DNA of 64,000 bases from Pseudomonas capsici (GTDB lineage: Bacteria > Pseudomonadota > Gammaproteobacteria > Pseudomonadales > Pseudomonadaceae), in the NCBI RefSeq assembly GCF_017165765.1, contig NZ_JAFGZD010000012.1:1-64000 (forward strand), written 5' to 3'. How positions within the stretch are numbered: the first letter of the stretch is position 1; every line of letters begins with the position of its first letter. Made by a program: the position numbers and the translations under genes. A model generated the notes under the pieces. That model was not told the origin of the DNA. It made no database searches and was given only the letters and a program-made list of their open reading frames with translations. Of the stretch, positions 1 to 8,363 are shown piece after piece.

Positions 1-47
1 CAGTGAGATCGGGCAGTTACTGCCGCATCAGTGGATGCCGGCCTGAC

Positions 48-404
48 TTACGCAAGGTGAGTTCGCCGGACGCTTACGAAGATGTCATCTTGCGCGGAGG
101 GTTTCCCGTCCAGCTTTTTGGCGACATCCGTCGCGACCTCGAGGTAGTCGATGCTCTCCGATCTGACTGCGGAGACAATGGTGTTGCTTCCGAACGCACA
201 AATTTCCTTTTCAAGCAGGCCCGAAATAGATTGCAAGCGGCCCTGCACCTTCCGGGTCATGATGATTGCCTTCACGTCGCTGTCGAGGGCTATCCTGCCC
301 TTGCCACTGTCGGTGATCAGGTCGGCCAAGACTTCCAGATCCGCTGATGCGGCACGCGATAAGAGATCGAATATCGACCGGTCTCTCGGAACAACTGACT
401 CCAT
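48..404 (-). CDS. Short YaaW/UPF0174-like protein
   Basis: 118 aa. Residues about 10-100 resemble the N-terminal half of the E. coli YaaW family: an 'LxxLLxxAxxxDLxxLxxLLT' helix, then a 'KEICAFGSNTI' segment matching the family's 'GELQxFGGDSI', then a 'YLEVATDVAKKL' helix. YaaW proteins are usually about 230 aa, so the C-terminal half is missing here and the protein ends with an unrelated 'VSVRRTHLA' tail. The function of the family is unknown. I place the start at the second Met (MES), preceded by AGAGGG four bases upstream; the Met six codons earlier has no well-spaced site. It could be a natural short form or a truncated remnant. Confidence 0.55.
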   Translation of the reverse strand: MESVVPRDRSIFDLLSRAASADLEVLADLITDSGKGRIALDSDVKAIIMTRKVQGRLQSISGLLEKEICAFGSNTIVSAVRSESIDYLEVATDVAKKLDGKPSAQDDIFVSVRRTHLA

Positions 405-424
405 GTGTCCCTCTGTAAGCATTC

Positions 425-1036
425 CTAAAGTGGCCGATCATAGCAATGATTGCCTATAGCCAGTACTGGCGTGCTGATTTTAGCCACAAGACACACACGT
501 GTCTTCCCGCTGGAGAGTCAGGTTGGGGCTCACTGAATAAGGAATGCAGAGCAGACGCCATAGAAGCTGGACAGCCAAGGTGTGTCCATCTTCCAGGCAA
601 TTGGCATTTCTTATTCTATCCTAGACAGATGATTATCCGAGACTCCGACTGTGCAGTTGCATGGGGCACGTCGTACCAGTTGGTCATGGAGACCGACTGG
701 CAGCACCGGATGTATCGAGCCTAGAGTGTCTTGAATGCCGAGAACCGTGCGAACGCAGCGGCGCTCGACTACTAACGGCATCCTCTGTCACCTGTGGCGC
801 TCCTCAGTCAGCGTACGAAGCCTTCAACGCCCTGAAACCCAATAACTCCAGACGCTCTAGGCATTTATAACGATTTGATGCGGCCACCGCTCTCCGCTAA
901 CAAAGCGGTGGCGAAAGCTCTCGGAAATCACGTCGCCACTTTCGACCTAGAGGCATCCCAGCTCGCTGGGTAACCTGAGCACATCACTCACCGAGCGCAT
1001 CCAGCTAGCTGAAGCGCTCTTCTCAGGAGCTTCACC
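425..1036. other. Gene-poor stretch
   Basis: About 610 bases without a convincing gene. Two overlapping + strand reading frames (446-724 and 661-870) have no recognisable domain and no good ribosome-binding site. The only structure I see is a set of competing inverted repeats around 884-935 and a small hairpin just before the 54-aa gene at 1037. Confidence 0.5.
884..911. repeat. Inverted repeat, 8-bp perfect stem
   Basis: CCACCGCT at 884-891 pairs with AGCGGTGG at 904-911 across a 12-nt loop. The right arm continues into GTGGCGA (909-915), which can instead pair with TCGCCAC at about 935-941, so two alternative stems compete. There is no T-run, so a simple terminator is unlikely. Confidence 0.45.
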
Positions 1037-1201
1037 ATGACCAAGAAAACCTCCGGCTCGCAACAGCCTTCGTCTCAGCGTACGCAAGCGAACCATCGCT
1101 CAGATAGCCTGAACGTCAACAAGGGAACCAGCGGATCGAACATCACCAACTCCCGAGTGCACGGCAATCGGGGCAAGCAACTCAATCCTAACCAGCATTA
1201 A
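1037..1201 (+). CDS. Hypothetical 54-aa hydrophilic protein
   Basis: 54 aa, ATG start with AGGAG seven bases upstream. The protein is rich in Asn, Ser, Gly and basic residues and has no hydrophobic segment. It holds a degenerate internal repeat, NHRSDSLNVN at residues 20-29 and GNRGKQLNPN near the C-terminus. Small disordered proteins with NRxxQLNPN repeats occur in Pseudomonas and enterobacteria, but I know of no function. It ends 27 bases before the next start, so the two are probably co-transcribed. The ribosome-binding site lies in the loop of a hairpin (TGAAGC 1010-1015 with GCTTCA 1029-1034). Confidence 0.6.
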   Translation: MTKKTSGSQQPSSQRTQANHRSDSLNVNKGTSGSNITNSRVHGNRGKQLNPNQH

Positions 1202-1228
1202 CTGACGACGGCATTCGGAGCATTATTG

Positions 1229-2842
1229 ATGGAACGACAGTACACCTCCCCTACCCTCGGCGATGTTGCTCAGTACGCCGTGGCGGCTTGCGGCGTAATG
1301 CCCCGCAAAGCCCGTAATCGAGATGACGAGACAGAATTCGATCAGGGCATGGCCAAAACCTACCAGAAGAAGATGCAGCGGCTGGCGAAGGAGGATTGCA
1401 ACCTACAAGAAGCCTTTGAAGACATTGCCCAACTTCTGACCGCTTCGCTGGAGCGGTACATTCGCTGTCCCTTCTGGGCAGAACAGGTTCGAGATCTGTT
1501 GAACGAGCTGTACGGGTCATACGCTTCCATGGTCAAACGCATGGGCACCATGATGACCAAACGGGACACTACTCGCTTTTTCCTCACCAGCTACGCAGTT
1601 GACGTTGCGGTTAGGTCACTGGCTCACAACTGGGTCGTGCTACAGGGCTATATTTATGCTGCCCCGCAGCCTATGGAGCCTTGCTGGTACCTTCCTTCCA
1701 ACGTGGAGGGCGAGCTTTCAACTCCGCTGGACAAGGTACTGGGCTGGGCATACGGCGCCTGTGGTCTCACGCTGGCCACCTTCCATGACCCGATCGGAGT
1801 GGTCGGGGATACGACGAAGCTCAAACAAAATGAGCGGGCTGTTAGAAGTTGGAAAAACGGAAAGCACCTCCCGTCCCTGCCGGCGCTAGTGAGCATTCTG
1901 GAGGATTCGTTCCAGGCTCTGTCTTCGATTGGGAAGCCTGTGGGGCAGAGACTTCAAGACGGCATCATCACCTGCGCTACTATTGCACGCATCACCACAT
2001 TCATTTCGAAGGATATCCAGGAGCAGCTAGGCACAAAATACCTCCAGGATCTCCTGGGCCAGGCCCGGCTCTACTGCGGCTGGATGACGCCTGAAATCAA
2101 CACGTACATGGACAGCCTCAACCAGGAGGTCGACGCACGTCTTGCAGAGCATTTTGCGGCGGGGTTAGCCAATGAAAAAGTTCGGCTCGAAGCATTTGAA
2201 CGGGTAGAGCTTGGGGTAAAGATGGCCCCAGATTTCTGGGCCGTCTTTGAAGGCAAACGCCACAATGCAAGCGAGCTCTTGCTTAGTCACAGGGATGCGG
2301 AAGGTCATGTTTCTGACGACGTCGTTCAGTGGATAGAGAGCCGCTACGGATCCTATGCGGCCAGGGTTCGGTCAGACTCAATCTCTCGCTGGAGCATCGA
2401 TAAGCCTGAACTGTTCGACCTCTACCTGCAGAAAGCTCTGTCTCTGAGAAATGGCTCAGATGTAACCCTAGAAGCAGTTGAGGCGCTACACGAAGAGATG
2501 ACGTTGGCAGGTGTCGCCGAGCGTCTTCCATGGCTAATGCACTGGTTGAAAGGCATCGTATGTTATCGAAAAGAGGATTATGGCTCCGCATCCAGCCACT
2601 ACATCGAAGCCTTCCAGCTCGCTAAGTATTCGGCAGGTGAGCTGCAGTACTCACTGGCTAACCAGTACTTGGAGGTTATGGCCAAAACCAATCAATGGAG
2701 ACGGTTCAAGCAGGGCGTCCGCTGGGCGAATTATTTAGATATCCCAGTCCGTTGGCTGCGCGACAAGGAGCCCACCGAAGAAAATATCCAGAATGCCTAC
2801 GGTATCTTAGGGATTGAGGCGGTTCGCTACGCTCGAATGTAA
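1229..2842 (+). CDS. Hypothetical 537-aa protein, TPR-like C-terminus
   Basis: 537 aa, soluble, not recognised. Start is the ATG at 1229 with GGAG eight bases upstream; a TTG directly before it is in frame but adds nothing. Around residues 190-225 a segment ending WKNGKHLPSLPALVSIL has the look of an HTH-like element ('sW..Gk.lPs...l..l'). The C-terminal 120 residues ('LKGIVCYRKEDYGSASSHYIEAFQLAK' helices) look like tetratricopeptide hairpins. No catalytic motif is apparent. It sits in an accessory stretch with the 54-aa gene upstream and a broken gene and a TrlF-type ATPase downstream, so a defence or regulatory role is possible, but that is only contextual. Confidence 0.7.
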   Translation: MERQYTSPTLGDVAQYAVAACGVMPRKARNRDDETEFDQGMAKTYQKKMQRLAKEDCNLQEAFEDIAQLLTASLERYIRCPFWAEQVRDLLNELYGSYASMVKRMGTMMTKRDTTRFFLTSYAVDVAVRSLAHNWVVLQGYIYAAPQPMEPCWYLPSNVEGELSTPLDKVLGWAYGACGLTLATFHDPIGVVGDTTKLKQNERAVRSWKNGKHLPSLPALVSILEDSFQALSSIGKPVGQRLQDGIITCATIARITTFISKDIQEQLGTKYLQDLLGQARLYCGWMTPEINTYMDSLNQEVDARLAEHFAAGLANEKVRLEAFERVELGVKMAPDFWAVFEGKRHNASELLLSHRDAEGHVSDDVVQWIESRYGSYAARVRSDSISRWSIDKPELFDLYLQKALSLRNGSDVTLEAVEALHEEMTLAGVAERLPWLMHWLKGIVCYRKEDYGSASSHYIEAFQLAKYSAGELQYSLANQYLEVMAKTNQWRRFKQGVRWANYLDIPVRWLRDKEPTEENIQNAYGILGIEAVRYARM

Positions 2843-2902
2843 AGGTTGTCCCAGGATATCGACTGAATAGACATTGGAGTGCGCCATTCATGGGGGTGAA
2901 CC

Positions 2903-3512
2903 TTGCCCAACGGCCTCGTCGCAGTTCTGGGAACGCTCTTCAAGTTGCCCGAAAACCTGTGCTCTAGGCGCTTGCCAACAAACTCGATAGCAGTATCCGT
3001 CTTGTTGGCTCAGGTTCGAAATGCTTCCGACAGTGGTGACGAGGCTGCTACTCAAGCAGCTTTGACTTCCCGCTACCCCGATTCTGCTGAAGCCAAAACC
3101 GGAAGCGGCTTCCTGCAGAGGATGGTCAGGGATCGTGAAACCAAGGAGCAAGAGGCGCGCCGGCTGGCGCGCTTGGGATTAAAGCGATCTCGGTCAAAGG
3201 CTTATTCATAGCAGACGACAATTCTGTCTCGCTCCATTCAACGATTACGGTGATGATGAGTACCGGTCTGCCGAGCGTGGCTCGAAGTACATCACGGCGA
3301 AGGTTACGTACTCATCCAAGAGCAAAGACCCTCGGCTGGCACCTCTTGTCGTTTATGCATCAAACGGTGGTGAGTTAAAACGAGATGGAGGCACCACCAA
3401 GTATTTGGCCAACTACCTAGGCTGGCGGCATCTGATTGAGCGGAATGGAGAGCACCTCAACTTCTTGAGTTTGTTGAAAAAATCATTTGGATATGATCCC
3501 TACAACATTTAA
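2903..3512 (+). pseudogene. Frameshifted hypothetical gene
   Basis: Two adjoining + frames read like one gene. The first (2903-3211, TTG start) gives about 102 aa, charged towards its end (ETKEQEARRLARL). The second is open from 3183 to the TAA at 3510-3512 and reads as convincing protein (FNDYGDDEYRSAERGSKYI ... SLLKKSFGYDPYNI), but has no ATG, GTG or TTG near its beginning. The frames overlap at 3183-3211, so one indel there would join them into about 203 codons. The family is not recognised. Either the gene is broken, or this is a sequencing error or programmed shift. Confidence 0.5.
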
Positions 3513-3551
3513 CGAGGATAGAGCCAATAATTCGCGCCCCGCTCCTGAGTA

Positions 3552-6362
3552 TTAAAAATGGTATTTATCATGACGTCGCTGGAAGGCCTCCTCTGAGCCC
3601 TCCATAATATCCAGTACCGCCGTGGCACTTGTCTTAACGTCCATTCCCCCTTGACTCAATAACCGCCCTCGCCCGCCTACTGACTCCAGCGCGTATACGA
3701 ATTCACTGTCAGCGTTAACGGGCAAGTTGGCATTGTGCGTGGCCAGAATGATCTGCCGTTGTGTCTTAGCTTGCCGCAGTAACGGAACCAGTTCGCGATA
3801 GATAAAGCTTGCATCAACCTCGTCCTCAGGCTGGTCGATGACTAATGGGCCGTCGCCTTTCACCAAGAGTAGGTTGAGGATGGCAGTATTTCGTTGGCCC
3901 TCCGAAAGCTGATTACCCGAGAGACTTCCAATAAGTGAGCCATCCGCACGGTGAAGCTCGATGTCCACCAAGTCAGGAACCCGGCTGACCCTCATGCCTC
4001 GCCACAACGGCATATTCGCAGCTAGGTGTGGTATCAGCTCAGAGCTGAGCTGCTGTAAAACCTCAGGCAGCCGTACAGGATCATCAAGAAGCCAAGTAAG
4101 GTGCTCCCATGGACTTATGCGGTCGGTAGCTGCGGCTGCAAGGAAGCTTTTCCAGAGGTGGCCTCCAACATCATCCCAGCATTTACCCAGCCGTGATCGA
4201 CGATCAGGCTCGATTGACATCCAGGATTGCATAAACCCGGCAGAATAACCGTATAGCTTGATCTGCACCTTTATCGTGCCATTGGTTTTGCGGGTGATCT
4301 CTTCAGCGGCCAGCTTGCGTAGCGCAAACTGCTCTTCCCATATGGTTGCCAACTGCTCGAAGGCATCAGCCAAAGCTTTTTCGCTGCCCTCCAGCTTCTC
4401 CCATTGATGGGCTTTCGCATCAAGCGTGCTCTGTTTCGACTGCCTTGTTCGATCGATCTCCTGCATGCGAGCGACATCATTTGGCTGAATGCCTTTTTTC
4501 TCGCAAGCAGCGGTAAAGCCATGGCGCGCAGCTTCGAGTTCACCTGAAACTTGCGCCCATTGCTCGCTATGATTGAAGAGCCTGTCTGCGTCTCGTTTCA
4601 TGTCTGAAATCAGCGCCTCCAGTCTAATCTTGTAGTCGGCACGTAGATCATTGATATCTGCTGCTTGCTGGGTAAACCAATCTGCATGCGGCCACGACGC
4701 CGAGATGATGGTCGAGGGGTCTTCTACAGGAGTCAGGTTTTCCAGAGCCGTTTGCACACGATCTTTGTCTGCCGTGTGTTTCTCTATGAGGCCGGTGAAG
4801 TATCGCTTGGCGTACTGGGCACGCTGAAACGCCTGCGCCTCTGCCTGAACATCATGGCGCGCCTGCCACTGTCGATCCAGCTCGACCAACTCTTGCTTCA
4901 GGGTGGTCATTTCCGAGCTGATGGCATGCGCCTGATCCTGATCGGCAAACAAGCTTCCTATCAACGCGACGAGGGTGCGCTCGGCGCCATATAGTCCTTC
5001 CAATTGTGCTGTGCATACCTCATCGATCATTTCGAGAATCTGAGGTTGTGATCCAGGGGCAGTAAGTTCGCTCAATTGCTGCTGGCTATAAAACTGCACG
5101 GGCATGTGTCTCAGGTACGTGGGTAGGTCATGGGCATCGCCCTCAATCAGCTCTAAACCCTTCACCTTGGTAAAGCGCAGCGTGTCGCACTGACCAGGTA
5201 TGCCATGCCAGTCGACCTCAAGCATGACCTGTTCGGTAAACGTTTCCTTAGCACGATCAACCTTCGCCTTCGCCTTTTCCGACAGGGCGTCTGCGTCATC
5301 GCGCGCGAACATGATTCTGAGCAATTCGAGAATCGTCGATTTGCCACTTCCTCTCGCACCGATCAAGCAATTCAGGTTTGGTGAGAATTGAACGTCTTGG
5401 TCTTCGAGGTATCGCAGACCTTTAATCCGAACGGATGAAAGTTGCGGATAGGAATACAGATCGCTCGGCCGAGTCGCACCCAGCTTCAACCGCGAGCCCG
5501 GATCAAGAAAAGCTTGCTTGAGAGCTGCAATCGAGGGCATTGAACATTTGACCCAGGTTGACCTGTACCCTAGCGCGTTAGGCAGCGGGTTTCCGTGAAC
5601 ATCGACCTTGAGCGATTTGGCGTCAGAGGACTGCACGTAGGCCGGCTGTTTGCAAGGTCGAGACCACTCACGGTTTTTTCCTCGAAGGATCTCTGAAACC
5701 TTTTGGCTAAGCGGAAATTGAGTTACCTCAACAGCTAGTAATTCCGGTAGGTTGTAGTCGCCTCGATTCGACGGTCGCTCCAGCAAGCCACTGTCGCTGT
5801 CAGCATGGGCAGCAATGACGATACCATTATTTTCGTCCTGAATCGTTTTCAGGAGTTCAGCCAGACTGACCCATTCATGATTGCGTCGTAGGACAGCAGG
5901 AATGCCTTTTTCAAATCGCTTGTCCTCGGGCAAACCTAGTTGCGTTAATACTCGGTTCACACGTTCGAGATCGCCTGATTTTTTCGCTGGCTCAAAGAGA
6001 CAAAGCACGTGATAGCCAATGTCCACTTCGAACCCTGGCAAAATATGTATCGGCTCCCTGCCAAGTTCGTGGGCGACGGCCTTGTTCAGTTCGATCAGAT
6101 GAGTCAGGAACCAATCTCTCGGATTCGTCTGTTCAGAGAAGTTGTGATCGGTGAAACCGACGATTTGTAGTTCCAGCTCGTGACATCGGAGTAGAAACGT
6201 TCGAGCTTTTGCACGTATGCCTTCCTCTGACGGTTCACCTTCAACTTTTGGCCGTCGCGGGTTTCCCAATCGGAGGCCATCATCGCGCCAATGCCTGTTA
6301 TCTTCAGGCGTCTGCACCTGAAAATCAGCCTTAAACCATCGCATTCCATGGTATTCGCCCAT
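3552..6362 (-). CDS. TrlF-type PHP domain + SMC/ABC-like ATPase
   Basis: 936 aa. The N-terminal 260 residues look like a PHP phosphoesterase: TDHN at 71-74, an 'ILPGFEVDI' strand near 107-115, HADSDSG at 186-192. From about 310 comes an SMC/RecF-like ATPase with Walker A GARGSGKS (335-342), a long coiled-coil middle, a signature LSEGQRNT near the C-terminus, Walker B 'PLVIDQPEDEVD' and a switch-loop 'ATHN'. This combination matches proteins annotated as TrlF family AAA-like ATPases. PHP domains are metal-dependent phosphoesterases or nucleases, and large coiled-coil ATPase-nuclease fusions are typical of anti-phage systems, so defence is a reasonable inference. Start supported by GGAGG about nine bases upstream. 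Confidence 0.8.
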   Translation of the reverse strand: MGEYHGMRWFKADFQVQTPEDNRHWRDDGLRLGNPRRPKVEGEPSEEGIRAKARTFLLRCHELELQIVGFTDHNFSEQTNPRDWFLTHLIELNKAVAHELGREPIHILPGFEVDIGYHVLCLFEPAKKSGDLERVNRVLTQLGLPEDKRFEKGIPAVLRRNHEWVSLAELLKTIQDENNGIVIAAHADSDSGLLERPSNRGDYNLPELLAVEVTQFPLSQKVSEILRGKNREWSRPCKQPAYVQSSDAKSLKVDVHGNPLPNALGYRSTWVKCSMPSIAALKQAFLDPGSRLKLGATRPSDLYSYPQLSSVRIKGLRYLEDQDVQFSPNLNCLIGARGSGKSTILELLRIMFARDDADALSEKAKAKVDRAKETFTEQVMLEVDWHGIPGQCDTLRFTKVKGLELIEGDAHDLPTYLRHMPVQFYSQQQLSELTAPGSQPQILEMIDEVCTAQLEGLYGAERTLVALIGSLFADQDQAHAISSEMTTLKQELVELDRQWQARHDVQAEAQAFQRAQYAKRYFTGLIEKHTADKDRVQTALENLTPVEDPSTIISASWPHADWFTQQAADINDLRADYKIRLEALISDMKRDADRLFNHSEQWAQVSGELEAARHGFTAACEKKGIQPNDVARMQEIDRTRQSKQSTLDAKAHQWEKLEGSEKALADAFEQLATIWEEQFALRKLAAEEITRKTNGTIKVQIKLYGYSAGFMQSWMSIEPDRRSRLGKCWDDVGGHLWKSFLAAAATDRISPWEHLTWLLDDPVRLPEVLQQLSSELIPHLAANMPLWRGMRVSRVPDLVDIELHRADGSLIGSLSGNQLSEGQRNTAILNLLLVKGDGPLVIDQPEDEVDASFIYRELVPLLRQAKTQRQIILATHNANLPVNADSEFVYALESVGGRGRLLSQGGMDVKTSATAVLDIMEGSEEAFQRRHDKYHF

Positions 6363-6421
6363 CCTTTTTCCTCCACCGTCTACGATGCTTCAACCGCCTT
6401 TGTACGTATCGAAAAAAACAC

Positions 6422-6736
6422 CTACTCCAACCATCCACTGGCCCAATCAGCATAAGGAGTATCGAGAACACGCCATCGGTTGTAATCGGGGCTGCCATCG
6501 TTCCACCACACAGCTCCTCGCTCACCGAGCGCCACCTTGGCAGCGTTGACTTTTGAACGAGCCGTTTTGAGGAGATCGGGATCGTCAGATGCCTTGGCCT
6601 GTTTTACTTCTCTACGTGCGCTCATGAGTTCATGCACCAGACGCTGCCGCTCATCCTCAGAAAGTGATGGATCAGAGCACCGCCAGAGCTGCCCTTTGAC
6701 AACAAAATAGCGACCATCGGGTGTCGTTGGATGCAT
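6422..6736 (-). CDS. Conserved hypothetical 104-aa protein
   Basis: 104 aa with a pattern I recognise from widespread uncharacterised proteins: N-terminal 'TPDGRYFVVKGQLWRCSDPSL', a helical middle 'RQRLVHELMSARREVKQAK' and 'KVALGERGAVWWNDGSPDYNRW'. Function unknown; no signal peptide or membrane segment. It lies 59 bases upstream of the TrlF-type gene and 62 bases downstream of the P450 gene, all on the minus strand. The nearest ribosome-binding site (AAAGGAG) is about 12 bases from the ATG, rather far. It may be a stand-alone passenger rather than part of either system. Confidence 0.7.
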   Translation of the reverse strand: MHPTTPDGRYFVVKGQLWRCSDPSLSEDERQRLVHELMSARREVKQAKASDDPDLLKTARSKVNAAKVALGERGAVWWNDGSPDYNRWRVLDTPYADWASGWLE

Positions 6737-6798
6737 GGGGTTTCAACGCTCCTTTCTACTATTCTTCACGCCACACCCGAAGAACTCTCCGTCGACGC

Positions 6799-8079
6799 TC
6801 AGGCTACCCGAACAAACCTGACCCGAGCCCGCTGCGGGCGCAGCGAAAACCACCCACGTGGCGTCAGTTCTCCATCATGTACGATGTCCCAATGTTCCAC
6901 CCAATAGGCCAATTCTGCTGCAAGATCGATCATCGCCATTGCTGTTCCTGGGCAGGATCGGTCGCCCAGGCCGAACGGGAAATAAGCGCCGCGTGGCCAC
7001 GTAGCTGGTGCCAGGAAGCGTTCCGGACGAAACTCCAGTGGCGCCTCGAACCAGCGCTGGTCCCGATGTGTGATCCAGCTGGAAACCATAACTACGTCTC
7101 CACGCTTGAGCGAATAACCGGACACTTCAATATCTGCACTCACCTGTCGCGGCACAAGCCCGTAGGCCGGTGGGTAAAGACGCAGGCATTCCTGTAGCAC
7201 CGCTCTCAGTAAGGGACAGTTACGCAGGTCACTGAGCGAACGGATTGCTGCCCAGTCGATTGGCGCCAGTTCGGCCCGCAGTTGCTTGCATAATTCAGGA
7301 CGCTGCGCTAACAGCAGCAGGCACCAGGTCAGGGTCACGCCAGTAGACTGGTGCGACGCCATCAGCAGCGTGCAGAGCTCATCACGCATCTCGACGACGG
7401 GCCGAGACGAATGCTCCACAACTTCGTCGACCACTGCCCGCAATTGCCCAAGCGCCCAGCGTTTGCGTGGGCAGAGCTTGCTCGGGAACCAATGTCCCAG
7501 TGGAAGACCGGTGGACATTTCCAGCAACGCCACCCGCGACAGCAGACGAACCGCCTTGGCGATCCGGTAGGCCGCTGGCTCCAGGTCTACATCGAACAGG
7601 GCGTGACCGCTAAGGGTGACGCTGAACGCTGCCATCTCCAGGTCGAGATCATATTCGTGCCCCTCCACTATCCGATCTGCCCACTGCGCGGCAAGACGGC
7701 GTACATCACTGGCCTCGGGCGCAACAAGGTGTGGGCGTACTGCCTTGCGCTGTACCTGTGCCGGCTCGCCTTCACGCATCATGAAGCTGCGTCCATTCCA
7801 TTGTTTAAGCATGCACAGTGCCGGCGTCCAGCGGCGCAAATCGTCGCGATGCTCGACCATCAACTCGTGCACGGCTTGCGGATGGAACAGGCACCAGACC
7901 CGTTGCGGCCCCATGCGCATGACGGCAACGTCCGGCTGCATCGCGTGCATTCTCTGCAGCCAGGCCAATGGGTCGCGCTGGATTTCAAGCCAGTGGCGCA
8001 AGCCCGCACGGTTATCGCCGACCCAGGGTATGTTGGCCAGCCGACGACGGATGGGGCAATTCGGATTGGCTTCGAGCAT
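6799..8079 (-). CDS. Cytochrome P450
   Basis: 426 aa, no membrane anchor, so a soluble bacterial type that needs external redox partners (none encoded nearby). Haem-binding loop FPFGLGDRSCPG near the C-terminus with Cys about 376, K-helix ExxR as ECLR (297-300). The I-helix oxygen-activation segment is unusual: the common AGxET-T type reads ASHQST (241-246), so the usual glycine is Ser and the acidic residue is Gln, while the threonine remains. Start supported by GAGG seven bases upstream. Substrate unknown; the divergent neighbour is an Old Yellow Enzyme, which may or may not be related. Confidence 0.92.
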   Translation of the reverse strand: MLEANPNCPIRRRLANIPWVGDNRAGLRHWLEIQRDPLAWLQRMHAMQPDVAVMRMGPQRVWCLFHPQAVHELMVEHRDDLRRWTPALCMLKQWNGRSFMMREGEPAQVQRKAVRPHLVAPEASDVRRLAAQWADRIVEGHEYDLDLEMAAFSVTLSGHALFDVDLEPAAYRIAKAVRLLSRVALLEMSTGLPLGHWFPSKLCPRKRWALGQLRAVVDEVVEHSSRPVVEMRDELCTLLMASHQSTGVTLTWCLLLLAQRPELCKQLRAELAPIDWAAIRSLSDLRNCPLLRAVLQECLRLYPPAYGLVPRQVSADIEVSGYSLKRGDVVMVSSWITHRDQRWFEAPLEFRPERFLAPATWPRGAYFPFGLGDRSCPGTAMAMIDLAAELAYWVEHWDIVHDGELTPRGWFSLRPQRARVRFVRVA

Positions 8080-8363
8080 GGTTCCGCCTCACTGCGTCCC
8101 TTGTTCAGGGCCTGATTCGGGTAGATGCCATTGGCGCTCCAGGCCGCTTGGCACCTTCGCTGGGGATAGTACCTTAGTCAGAGCTCCGATTGAGCCCCAG
8201 GCTTTTTCAGTTATAGCGTCGCAGCCACCATGCATTTGAAAACAGTCATTACGGAATCCAACTCCAAAGTGCCTGGAATCAGGAGCCGATTATCCCGCTC
8301 CGGCTTCTGCGTATATTCATCCTCTCAGCGCAACAATGCGCGTCAACTTCCTGGAGAGGCATA

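Noticed and set aside
446..870. Two small + strand frames upstream of the 54-aa gene
   Set aside because: No ribosome-binding site, odd composition, no recognisable domain.
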